The position numbers and the translations under genes are program-made. Of a DNA stretch of 10,105 nt, positions 1-6,192 are shown in pieces (within the stretch, counting starts at the first letter, position 1; each line of letters starts with the position of its first letter). Source of the DNA: an uncultured Oscillospiraceae bacterium (GTDB taxonomy: Bacteria > Bacillota > Clostridia > Oscillospirales > Oscillospiraceae); contig CANQZF010000043.1 in NCBI GenBank assembly GCA_947628265.1, positions 1-10,105 on the forward strand. Direction: 5' to 3'. Below the pieces are notes generated by a model. It saw only the letters and a list, made by a program, of their open reading frames with translations. It was not told the origin of the DNA and searched no databases.

Positions 1-1796
1 TTGAAATCCGCCTCGGTGTTGCAGCGGTGAAGCCCCTCCTCCAGCGCCTGGAACTGTGCCCGCAAGCCCTGATCCCGCTGAAAAGCGCTCCACGTCCGCC
101 TGATCGTCTCCAGGTCCGCCTGCGCCTTTTCCAACGACTGAGACAGTTTAAACTGTCGGACGCTTCCGTTCTCCGCCGCCGCAAGCCCGGTTATCTCCCT
201 CCGGCAGGACGCGATCAGTTCCTGCATCCGTTCCCAGAGGGCGATTTTCGTCTTGTCATCGTCAGCCTCGGTGTACTGACGCATCACGTCGTTGAGCGCC
301 GCCATATTGGCTAAAAGCGTCTGGGACGGCTCCGACAGCCTCTCCATCTTCATGCGCAGACCTTCCACGGTCACGCCCACGGACTGATAGCCCTCGTCAG
401 CCTGCCGCGCCTTGTCGGCGATCTCCGCCTCCGCCACGCCGGCCTTGCGGTCTAAAAGCTCCTGCTCCTGCGCGTATTCCAGCCGCTTTTTGGAGTGCTC
501 CGCCAGCTCCCCCGCCGCGACGATCTGATTCTGGAGCTCCGCTCTCTGCTCCCGGAGGGCCTCGACCACCTTCTCCTGGGCGGCATAAGCCTCCGGCTGT
601 GTGACGGGGTTGACCTGAGTGAGCTTCCCCTGCTCCACGGCCAACCGCTTGGACACCTGAATGAGCTTGGTATAAACCTCATCCACGCCCCGTATCTTGG
701 CCTGAAAAGCGTCCACCTCGCCCCGCAAGGCGTCAAACCCGCTCAAAAACGCCGTCAGGCTTCCCCTGTCAAAGGCGGCTTTCAGCTGCTCACGCAGGTC
801 GCCGATTTTCTGCTGAAATTCCGCCGTCATGTTTCCGGCGTTCCGAAGCTCGCTCTCATACTCAGTAAGCTTCTTACCCTGCTCGGCGTTGACCTCTGTC
901 ACCGTCTTGGTACGCAGCTGTGTGGCCACATATTCCGTGTTTTTATAGGACTGCGCCAACCTGGAAAGTTCCCTGATTTGCGCCTCCACGTCGGCTTTTT
1001 GAGCTTTGGTTAGCGCCCCCTGGGCATTTTCGAGGGCGGCGATCTTCTGGGCGATCTCTTCATACCGCGCTCCCAACTCGGCAATATGCGTCTCGTCCAC
1101 CACCGGCTTGGCGGTGGTGCCGTTCTCCTGAGAATAAGATGCCTGCACCCCCTCCAAAAGGGAGCGCTGTTTTGCCAAAAACGCCAACCGGTCATCATTG
1201 GCCTTTCTGGCACTCTCATTGATCTTCTCCTGCGCGGCCCGCTGTTTCTCCAGATCAGAAGTTGCCCTGGTCACGGTGTTCCGAAGTTCGGAATACACCT
1301 CGCCCGTATCGCCCACCGTCACCAAAAACTGCTTTGCGACAGCCACCTGTCTTTGCTGTTGGTCTGTGCCCTGGATGGTCAGATTCAAGACACGCCCCTC
1401 GGCGTTCGCCGTCTCATGCCAGGAGTGCGTCACCTTGTCTATCACAAGGCCCATCTTATTCATCTCAGCGGTCAGGCTGTTGGTCATGTCCCCGCCAACA
1501 CCGATTTTCCGAAGCTCACTTTGCAAAACGCCCACCGACGTTTTGTCCAGCTCCACACTCAATTCCACGCCGCGATTCTTCACGGCGTTGGAAAGCTTAG
1601 AGGTCATGCGCTTTACGTCCGCCTGCGCCGCCGCCTCGTCCAGAGATACCGCCAGCTTGATAGAGTTGTCCTTATTGATAAGGGCGGCGATCCTCGGAAG
1701 CTGTTCCTTGATACCGTTTGCGGAAGCCGCCTCGTCAGCCCGAAGCTCTACGTCTACGATCAGCAGGTCGTCCCTGCTCTGTCCATTATCAGCCAA
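1..1796 (-). CDS. Tail tape measure protein, N-terminal part (runs off the left edge)
   Basis: Reading leftward from a TTG at 1796-1794, the frame stays open to the window edge, giving about 598 residues with no stop. The product is a long, low-complexity, Gln/Glu/Ala/Lys-rich helical protein with extended coiled-coil character and almost no Cys. The first ~80 residues (LADNGQSRDD..., then IKEQLPRIAALINKD and VELSVELD) have the alternating amphipathic style usual at the start of tape measure proteins. Such proteins fill the tail tube lumen and set tail length. Its place after a tail-chaperone-like gene is the standard position. The TTG is chosen because GAGGGTGG (1805-1812) sits 8 bases upstream; in-frame GTGs at 1808 and 1805 are alternatives. 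SELR-x motifs recur at residues 93, 169 and 315. The C-terminus, where lytic or transmembrane domains often lie, is outside the window. The family call is firm; the exact start is less so. Confidence 0.85.
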   Translation of the reverse strand, partial: MADNGQSRDDLLIVDVELRADEAASANGIKEQLPRIAALINKDNSIKLAVSLDEAAAQADVKRMTSKLSNAVKNRGVELSVELDKTSVGVLQSELRKIGVGGDMTNSLTAEMNKMGLVIDKVTHSWHETANAEGRVLNLTIQGTDQQQRQVAVAKQFLVTVGDTGEVYSELRNTVTRATSDLEKQRAAQEKINESARKANDDRLAFLAKQRSLLEGVQASYSQENGTTAKPVVDETHIAELGARYEEIAQKIAALENAQGALTKAQKADVEAQIRELSRLAQSYKNTEYVATQLRTKTVTEVNAEQGKKLTEYESELRNAGNMTAEFQQKIGDLREQLKAAFDRGSLTAFLSGFDALRGEVDAFQAKIRGVDEVYTKLIQVSKRLAVEQGKLTQVNPVTQPEAYAAQEKVVEALREQRAELQNQIVAAGELAEHSKKRLEYAQEQELLDRKAGVAEAEIADKARQADEGYQSVGVTVEGLRMKMERLSEPSQTLLANMAALNDVMRQYTEADDDKTKIALWERMQELIASCRREITGLAAAENGSVRQFKLSQSLEKAQADLETIRRTWSAFQRDQGLRAQFQALEEGLHRCNTEADF

Positions 1797-1804
1797 GTAT
1801 ATCA

Positions 1805-1812
1805 CCACCCTC
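1805..1812 (-). promoter_or_regulatory. Ribosome binding site for the tape measure gene
   Basis: GAGGGTGG on the minus strand lies 8 bases before the TTG at 1796. It is the reason for preferring TTG over the in-frame GTG codons it overlaps. Confidence 0.45.
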
Positions 1813-1825
1813 TTGATGTCAAATT

Positions 1826-1866
1826 AAAAAAGTAGGGGCCGCCACGCCATCGCGCCGCCTGCCCCC
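1826..1866 (-). terminator. Weak rho-independent terminator or attenuator before the tape measure gene
   Basis: On the minus strand GGGGC (plus 1861-1865) can pair with GCCCC (plus 1835-1839), with one extra G-U pair, around a loop of about 21 bases. After two intervening bases comes a run of six T (plus 1826-1831). The U-tract is good but the stem is short and the loop long. It could give partial termination between the preceding tail gene (stop at 1880) and the tape measure gene. It could also be chance in a GC-rich gap. Confidence 0.35.
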
Positions 1867-1879
1867 TTTTAGATAAGTT

Positions 1880-2392
1880 TTACTTTTTCCCGAATTTAAA
1901 TCCGCTGTATTGCCTGCGCAACCCTTTGCGTAAAACAGCCATTTTATCCTCTTTTGTAAAGATTTCACGGGACCGTCCCACAAAATCTCTGGGAGACATG
2001 TATTGCTTTCTACGCCGGGGCGATTTGGATATAAAGTCGTACCCCACCCCGTTCACACGGCAATAGCGGCTGTGCCCGTAGGCAATCAGCTCCGCCAGGT
2101 CCTTCCCCGTGGTGGAGCCGTCATAGCGGTCATCCGGCGGGGTGACGTTCTTCAGAACGAGCCGCCCATTGCGGGCGGCCCCTCCCTGTATTACGATGTT
2201 GTCCGGGTCAGCAAAGCCGCCCATAGATCCCCTCCGATCATACTCCAGCGGATCATAGGCGTCATAAACGGCCCCATTGATGGCCTCCGTCTCAGCTTTC
2301 CTGGCTTCGGTGAACATTTCATGGTTGAGTACGTTGTCCACCATCTTGGCCGTCCCGCCTTTAATGACCTTTACAGCGTCACTCAGCTTCAC
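1880..2392 (-). CDS. Putative tail component or neck protein, family uncertain
   Basis: A 170-residue protein starting at GTG 2392 and ending in TAA. It overlaps the end of the upstream chaperone-like gene by 14 bases in a different frame, which suggests translational coupling. It begins with a short amphipathic helix and a stretch rich in Ala/Glu (residues 26-40). The motif VYDAYDPLEYDRRGSMGGF (residues 42-60) and ADPDNIVIQG (61-70) follow. The C-terminus is strongly basic (SPRRRK at 124-129; RKGLRRQYSGFKFGKK at 155-170) and contains SPRDF (133-137). The general shape recalls minor tail/neck proteins of the HK97 gp10 type, but this is resemblance only. The position just before the tape measure gene supports a tail role. 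In the frame of this gene a TGA occurs only a few codons before the GTG, so it is unlikely to be made as a long frameshift extension of the upstream protein. Confidence 0.7.
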   Translation of the reverse strand: MKLSDAVKVIKGGTAKMVDNVLNHEMFTEARKAETEAINGAVYDAYDPLEYDRRGSMGGFADPDNIVIQGGAARNGRLVLKNVTPPDDRYDGSTTGKDLAELIAYGHSRYCRVNGVGYDFISKSPRRRKQYMSPRDFVGRSREIFTKEDKMAVLRKGLRRQYSGFKFGKK

Positions 2393-3008
2393 CGCTGTCC
2401 CGTTCCTTCAAAATGGCCTTGACCAAAGCGCCCTGGTCAAAATCCCCGGCAAGCGTGGTAAGCTTCCCGGCGTACTCCAGAAGCGCCTTGCTGTCCACAG
2501 ATTCCACCTGCTTAGAAAGGGTATTCGCCAGCTCCTCGATGGCCTTAGCCGCCCTGGAGATGTCCATGCCCGTGCCGTGAAGTATCCGCGCCTTACGCCA
2601 CTCCACCGCCTCATAGCAGAGAGAGCGCAAATTGGTAACGTCGGCAGTTACCTCCCAGATATTTCCGAACAACAGGCCGTAAAGCTCGCTCATAGCGTCC
2701 GTGTCCAGCACCGGGCGCTTATCCTCCCCCTCGCCCACGGTCTTTGTCAGCGGGGGCAGATCGGTCATCATCTGCAAAACGGTGGCGCGGAAAACCGGCT
2801 CAAACCACTCGGGCCTGTAGTCCCCCACTGCGTCAAAGACACTATCCGTCACCCGGCTTACAAACCGGGACTCCTCATCCGCCGTCAGCCCCGTTTTGAT
2901 ATGTGCCTCAAAAGAGCTGTCACCAACGGTCAGCTTGACGGGATTTACCTGTTCCTTGCGGTGTTCCTTTAAGAACGCCTCCACGGTATTTACAGCAATT
3001 TTCCCCAT
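2379..3008 (-). CDS. Probable tail assembly chaperone-like protein
   Basis: A 209-residue acidic protein with ATG at 3008 and TGA at 2379-2381. A GGAGG inside the last codons of the PhoH-like gene lies 11 bases upstream, so initiation is probably coupled. N-terminal residues 1-40 are compatible with a small beta-rich domain (KLTVGDSSFEAHIKTGL). Residues 41-85 (LTADEESRFVSRVTDSVFD...YRPEWFEPVFRATVLQMMTDLPPL) look helical and carry the aromatic/proline signature common in pre-tape-measure chaperones. Such chaperones bind the tape measure protein and guide tube polymerisation. The last ~70 residues are helical and Ala/Glu/Lys rich. Location two genes before the tape measure gene supports the call. 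It could instead be a minor structural protein; no catalytic motif is seen. Confidence 0.6.
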   Translation of the reverse strand: MGKIAVNTVEAFLKEHRKEQVNPVKLTVGDSSFEAHIKTGLTADEESRFVSRVTDSVFDAVGDYRPEWFEPVFRATVLQMMTDLPPLTKTVGEGEDKRPVLDTDAMSELYGLLFGNIWEVTADVTNLRSLCYEAVEWRKARILHGTGMDISRAAKAIEELANTLSKQVESVDSKALLEYAGKLTTLAGDFDQGALVKAILKERDSGEAE

Positions 3009-3014
3009 ATCGCT

Positions 3015-3749
3015 TTAATCCTCCATCATTGCGGCTGTCCGCAAATTAAAATCGTCCGCGTGACTGCTGATCCAGCCACGATAATTTTTGTTAAGCTTGC
3101 ACACTTTCACGCCCTCCATACCCTCAAACCAGTGAATATAGGGAACGAACCCGGAACGCTCCGGGTTGGAGAGCAGATCGTTTTGTCCGTCATGCCCGAT
3201 TACAATGACTTTGCAATTGTCATGCACCCTGGTCAGAACCTTTTTTAGCTCATCCCAGTAGAAGTTCTGGCACTCATCCAGAATAACGACCTTTTTCTCA
3301 AAATTCGTACCACGCAGATAGGTATGGGTCACACACTCAATATAGGCAGTTCCGTACTTATCCGGCGTATAGGAGGAGGCAAGAGCGGTGTTCATATTCA
3401 CACCAATCTTCCGAAGTGCCTGATAAAACGGCTCAAAGTACGGTTCAGACTTTTCTTCCAGAGAACCTTTCAAATATCCTTGCTTCTGCTCCTGCGTGGG
3501 AGAAGCGATATATACAATGCCATCGTACCGCATATACTCACACAGAAGATTAGCTGTTGCGGCGGCGATCAGCGTTTTCCCCGTTCCCGCCTTAGCGTTA
3601 CAGAAAACCAAAGGTATGTCCGGCGACCAGATGGCATCCCGAAAAGCCCTCTGTTCCCCGTCCAGCTCCAGCCCGTAAAAGGGATGTCCCTCCAGCGTGA
3701 TGGGAACGTCCGTACCCCTTACCGCCGTGTCAGTCATTTTCTTTCCCAT
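3015..3749 (-). CDS. PhoH-like P-loop ATPase
   Basis: A 244-residue protein starting at ATG 3749, with GAGGG placed 6 bases upstream. Walker A is NAKAGTGKT (residues 51-59, Lys58/Thr59). Walker B is VVILDECQNF (154-163, Asp158/Glu159), preceded by THTYLRGTNF (141-150), matching the PhoH pattern of an MRG-type segment followed by ILDEAQN. A motif III-like GHDGQND is at 185-191, with an Arg-containing RSGF (198-201). PhoH proteins are cytoplasmic P-loop NTPases related to superfamily 1 helicases; some have RNA or DNA unwinding activity, and they are common auxiliary genes in phages. The N-terminal sensor-type or KH domains of longer PhoH forms are absent, so this is the single-domain phage form. 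It starts 9 bases after the ClpP-like gene stop and ends 6 bases before the next start, so it is part of the same transcript. Local GC looks lower than in the flanking structural genes. Confidence 0.85.
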   Translation of the reverse strand: MGKKMTDTAVRGTDVPITLEGHPFYGLELDGEQRAFRDAIWSPDIPLVFCNAKAGTGKTLIAAATANLLCEYMRYDGIVYIASPTQEQKQGYLKGSLEEKSEPYFEPFYQALRKIGVNMNTALASSYTPDKYGTAYIECVTHTYLRGTNFEKKVVILDECQNFYWDELKKVLTRVHDNCKVIVIGHDGQNDLLSNPERSGFVPYIHWFEGMEGVKVCKLNKNYRGWISSHADDFNLRTAAMMED

Positions 3750-3758
3750 AGCCCACCC

Positions 3759-4409
3759 TCACAAAAGTACGCTCAAATCCGCAATCACCTCGTCAGCCAC
3801 TCCCAGCGCCACCATCTCGTCGCTGAGGATAAACCAATCCTTACGGAAATTGGCGTCGTACTTCTCCGGCGTGATGCGTGTGCGCTCCAACACGAAGCTC
3901 CTCACCCGCTCATGGAGCCGTCGGATGAAATCCGCGTTGTCCAGCGACTTGCCCGCATCTCCATAGGAACCTGCGTAGCCGTCATGGATGAGACAGCTGG
4001 TGTTGGGGAAGACATAGCGCCGATGCCCCGCCATGAAGAGATAGCCTCCGGCGCTGTAGACCCGTCCCATTCCCACCGTAATGACAGGAGTCACAGACAG
4101 GCGAATCACATCCACCAGATTCATCACCGCCGTCAGGTCGCCTCCGTCGGAGTTGATGAAGATTTTGATGGGCTTCCGTTCCCCAACAGGCTTCCCCTTG
4201 TCCTCCTCGTTCCATCGCAGGATATAGAGGGACAGATCTACTACCGTGTCGTCGATCTCCGTGTTCCAGAAAATCTCCCGTCTCTTCAGGTGCCGGTAAA
4301 ATTCCAGCGTCGTGGGATCAGGAAGTGTCGTCTGCCCCAGAGCGCCCACATCTTCAAGCCCCAGGTCTATGGTAAAATCCTTCAGGCTTTTGCAGAAAAA
4401 TCCGTTCAT
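3759..4409 (-). CDS. ClpP-like (S14-type) serine protease
   Basis: A 216-residue protein. The start is ATG 4409: GGAGG lies about 8 bases upstream and the ATG overlaps the preceding TGA as ATGA. The ClpP fold signatures occur in order: IKIFINSDGGD (residues 81-91, the substrate-binding/oxyanion loop), GRVYSAGGYLFMAG (115-128, nucleophile Ser119), CLIHDG (139-144, His142) and KDWFILSDEMVALGVADEVI (190-209, Asp191). Ser-His spacing of 23 and His-Asp spacing of 49 are close to bacterial ClpP (25 and 49), so the triad looks intact. Phage ClpP-like enzymes usually act as prohead proteases and sit next to portal and capsid genes. Here the gene is deep in the tail module, after a RuvC-like and before a PhoH-like gene. 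A prohead role is therefore doubtful. Processing of a tail or host protein, or work with a host Clp ATPase, is possible but inferred. Confidence 0.88.
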   Translation of the reverse strand: MNGFFCKSLKDFTIDLGLEDVGALGQTTLPDPTTLEFYRHLKRREIFWNTEIDDTVVDLSLYILRWNEEDKGKPVGERKPIKIFINSDGGDLTAVMNLVDVIRLSVTPVITVGMGRVYSAGGYLFMAGHRRYVFPNTSCLIHDGYAGSYGDAGKSLDNADFIRRLHERVRSFVLERTRITPEKYDANFRKDWFILSDEMVALGVADEVIADLSVLL

Positions 4410-4930
4410 TCTTCGCTCCTCCATATAGTGATATTGTCTATGGCGTATGACCCCAAACATATGGCGTCCGAAAGGTTGTCATTATCCGTTATAAGCCCAT
4501 ACCGATTGGCCACGTATTGAAGAGACAGGATCTTGCTTGCTCTCCCCTCCGTAACAGCCGTCAGCCCACTTTTCCGCTCTTTCTCTGTTCTCCCCCGTGC
4601 GCCGCAGTAGTTTTGCCACTTGGATGGCGGAATAATGTCATAAAGGTATTCGTTTTTCACAAATAGATTCACGAGTACACCCTGCAATTGCGCCAGCGCC
4701 TTGAAAGACTGTGCGTTTTTCCGCATCTGTATATCCTCAATAAACACCGCGCCAATGCCATAGGTGTGTATTAGCTCATCCACAAGAGCTTCAATCTTTG
4801 CTACGGCCTTGGGGAACTCATAGTTCTTGTTGTCAAAGTTCCACACACCGTACTGTAAAAGCTTCTTTTTCTCATAGTCAAACACGGCCCAGCCGCCGTG
4901 CCTTGCCTGATCCAAAGCCAATATTTTCAT
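4406..4930 (-). CDS. RuvC-like Holliday junction resolvase / RNase H-fold nuclease
   Basis: A 174-residue protein starting at ATG 4930, with a modest GGGG binding site 8 bases upstream. The N-terminus MKILALDQARHGGWAVFD gives the first beta hairpin of the RNase H fold with Asp7. AVFIEDIQ (residues 61-68) supplies Glu65. The C-terminal DNDNLSDAICLGSYA (149-163) supplies Asp155 with Asp151 or Asn152 near the fourth metal-ligand position. The Asp7/Glu65 spacing is almost that of E. coli RuvC (Asp7/Glu66). The family cleaves branched DNA using two metal ions; phage members process recombination or replication junctions before packaging. The basic patch GARGRTEKERK (110-120) could contact DNA. It overlaps the ClpP-like gene by four bases and is preceded by a GC-rich hairpin. 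Base composition is visibly more AT-rich than the neighbouring structural genes. The enzyme family is well supported; its actual substrate is not known. Confidence 0.8.
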   Translation of the reverse strand: MKILALDQARHGGWAVFDYEKKKLLQYGVWNFDNKNYEFPKAVAKIEALVDELIHTYGIGAVFIEDIQMRKNAQSFKALAQLQGVLVNLFVKNEYLYDIIPPSKWQNYCGARGRTEKERKSGLTAVTEGRASKILSLQYVANRYGLITDNDNLSDAICLGSYAIDNITIWRSEE

Positions 4931-4954
4931 ACTTACTACCCCATGAATAATGGC

Positions 4955-4982
4955 GCGGGGGCAGCCATACAGCTGTCCCCGC
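4955..4982 (-). repeat. GC-rich inverted repeat between zinc-ribbon and RuvC-like genes
   Basis: GCGGGG (4955-4960) pairs with CCCCGC (4977-4982), and CAGC (4962-4965) with GCTG (4972-4975), around a six-base loop. The single interrupting pair is G-T on the plus strand and C-A on the minus strand. There is no U-tract on the minus strand, so it is not a classical terminator. It fills most of the 57-base gap at the upstream edge of the RuvC-ClpP-PhoH cassette. It could slow transcription, stabilise a cleaved mRNA end or mark a junction. Confidence 0.6.
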
Positions 4983-4987
4983 AAGGC

Positions 4988-5308
4988 TCACTTGTCAGGA
5001 TTCGCCTCGGCCCGCCGCCTTCGGGGCGGTTTTTCGGACAGGGGCGGCTTTACCGCCGCTTTTTCCTCAATCTCCGCCAAAAGCTTCTGGATATGCGGGG
5101 CATAGCCATCCCGTGCGGTGACGTCGATACCCCACCGCTTCAAGGACGCCAGCGCCTCACCGGCGTCCTTTTTCGTCATGTAGTCCATCAGCACTGTGAG
5201 TATGTAATAATGCTCCAGCGTGTCCGCCACAGCACGCCAGCTGTGTATCTTCTCGCAGGAGACACATACCTCATACTCCGTACCGCAGACCTCGCATGTC
5301 TTGCGCAT
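4988..5308 (-). CDS. Small zinc-ribbon protein of unknown role
   Basis: A 106-residue protein. The start is ATG 5308, one base after the TAA of the major tail protein gene; no strong ribosome binding site is seen, so translation is probably coupled. The N-terminus MRKTCEVCGTEYEVCVSCEK holds four cysteines at 5, 8, 15 and 18 in a CxxC-x6-CxxC arrangement, which predicts one zinc-binding knuckle. Residues 21-60 are helical (SWRAVADTLEHYYILTVLMDYMTKKDAGEALASLKRWG). The C-terminal tail is proline/arginine rich (KPPLSEKPPRRRR at 87-99). It is directly downstream of the tube gene, where tail-assembly factors often lie, so an assembly or regulatory role is conceivable. A nucleic-acid-binding late regulator is equally possible. 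I do not recognise a named family. An earlier in-frame start at 5347 would overlap the tail gene and is less likely. Confidence 0.75.
   Translation of the reverse strand: MRKTCEVCGTEYEVCVSCEKIHSWRAVADTLEHYYILTVLMDYMTKKDAGEALASLKRWGIDVTARDGYAPHIQKLLAEIEEKAAVKPPLSEKPPRRRRAEANPDK
5015..5034 (+). terminator. Possible plus-strand terminator hairpin inside the zinc-ribbon gene
   Basis: On the plus strand CCGCC (5015-5019) pairs with GGCGG (5025-5029) over a TTCGG loop and is followed directly by five T (5030-5034). It lies antisense within the Pro/Arg-rich codons of the small zinc-ribbon gene. It has terminator form only for antisense transcripts. The CCG/CGG content follows from Pro and Arg codons, so it may be coincidental. 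Confidence 0.3.
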
Positions 5309-5309
5309 C

Positions 5310-6101
5310 TTACTGCTTATCGTAGAGGATGTAGCACAGCTGCTCATCCTCGGAGCAGTAGTCCTTCAGGGCGGAGAAGGAGAAGGGATGGTTGCCCTCC
5401 GGCGTCAGGCCAATGGTGACGTTGTTGTCAATCTTGGCCTTGGGGAACACGATGGTGCCGATGCGCTTCAGGTTGGGATTGCACAGATCGGAGGCCAGGA
5501 TGCTGATGATGTACTTGGCGGCCACGGAGAAGTTCTCAGAGCCGTCCACCACCCTCACAGCGGCCTCAGTCTCATAGGTATAGAGAACGCCCACATAGGC
5601 ACCCTTGTAGGACTCCGGCATGGTGATGGTGTTCTCGGAAATCTGGGCCTTGGTCTCGACCTCAACACCCACCTCGATCACCTGGCCGTCGGTGTTCTTG
5701 TCCTCACCGATACCGTACACAGCGGCAGGATTAACCTTGGGCGTATGGCGCAGGGTGCCCTTATGGGTGGTGGGGTCGATCTTCACCAGCTCGAAGTCCT
5801 CGCCGGTCAGCTTGTTCTCATCGGTGGCGGCCTCCATCTTGGTTCCCAGCTGAGAACCAAGCAGCTGGAGGTTCATGGTGGAGACAGCACCGGAGAAGTT
5901 CACGCCCTTGGCGGTGTCGATACGGGTCAGCAGAACGCCCTGGGCGTCGGTCTTGTCGGTGGTTTCGCCGGTGAACTCGATTTGGGGGTCCTCGATAGAG
6001 GTAGCCGTCCAGTTGGGAGCGCCCGTCTCCAGGTCGACCTCCGTAACCCGGCGCACCTTGTCGATGACGTAGTTCTTGGCGTTAAAAGCAGGTTCAGCCA
6101 T
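5310..6101 (-). CDS. Major tail (tube) protein
   Basis: A 263-residue protein starting at ATG 6101 with AAGGAAG 7 bases upstream. Sequence character fits a beta-rich tube protein: many alternating polar/hydrophobic segments rich in Thr, Val, Asp and Gly. Examples are TATSIEDPQIEFTGETTDKTDAQ (residues 32-54), GVNFSGAVSTMNLQLLGSQLG, the central KINPAAVYG-like stretch, GAYVGVLYTYETEAAVRV and the C-terminal GLTPEGNHPFSFSALKDYCS. Codon use is strongly biased to C/G-ending codons, as expected for a very abundant protein. It lies between tail-terminator and tape-measure genes, the normal place for the tube gene. The call rests on composition, length and synteny rather than on a unique motif. No tail sheath gene accompanies it, in keeping with a long flexible tail. 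A five-hairpin leader precedes it. Confidence 0.72.
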   Translation of the reverse strand: MAEPAFNAKNYVIDKVRRVTEVDLETGAPNWTATSIEDPQIEFTGETTDKTDAQGVLLTRIDTAKGVNFSGAVSTMNLQLLGSQLGTKMEAATDENKLTGEDFELVKIDPTTHKGTLRHTPKVNPAAVYGIGEDKNTDGQVIEVGVEVETKAQISENTITMPESYKGAYVGVLYTYETEAAVRVVDGSENFSVAAKYIISILASDLCNPNLKRIGTIVFPKAKIDNNVTIGLTPEGNHPFSFSALKDYCSEDEQLCYILYDKQ

Positions 6102-6140
6102 GTTTCATCTTCCTTTCGTAACAAATTTTGGTATAAAATA

Positions 6141-6170
6141 TTTCCCCCGACGGCATGTACGTCGGGGAAA
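6141..6170 (-). repeat. Hairpin 1 of the tail-gene leader
   Basis: CCCCGACG (6145-6152) pairs perfectly with CGTCGGGG (6160-6167). Flanking TTT and AAA extend the stem with one bulged C. The loop is seven bases, GCATGTA on the plus strand. The T-stem-A polarity is the same on both strands and opposite to a terminator. The loop can pair with that of hairpin 2. Confidence 0.75.
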
Positions 6171-6192
6171 ACCTTTTGGACAATGGAATATT

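Noticed and set aside
1086..1835. A 249-codon plus-strand frame opposite the tape measure gene
   Set aside because: The minus strand is open for the full length with strong coiled-coil character; the plus frame has no such features.
3324..4520. A 398-codon open frame on the plus strand
   Set aside because: It lies antisense to the ClpP-like and PhoH-like genes, which carry clear catalytic motifs. Its product is rich in Arg, His, Ser, Pro and Leu with no domain, typical of an antisense shadow in GC-rich DNA.
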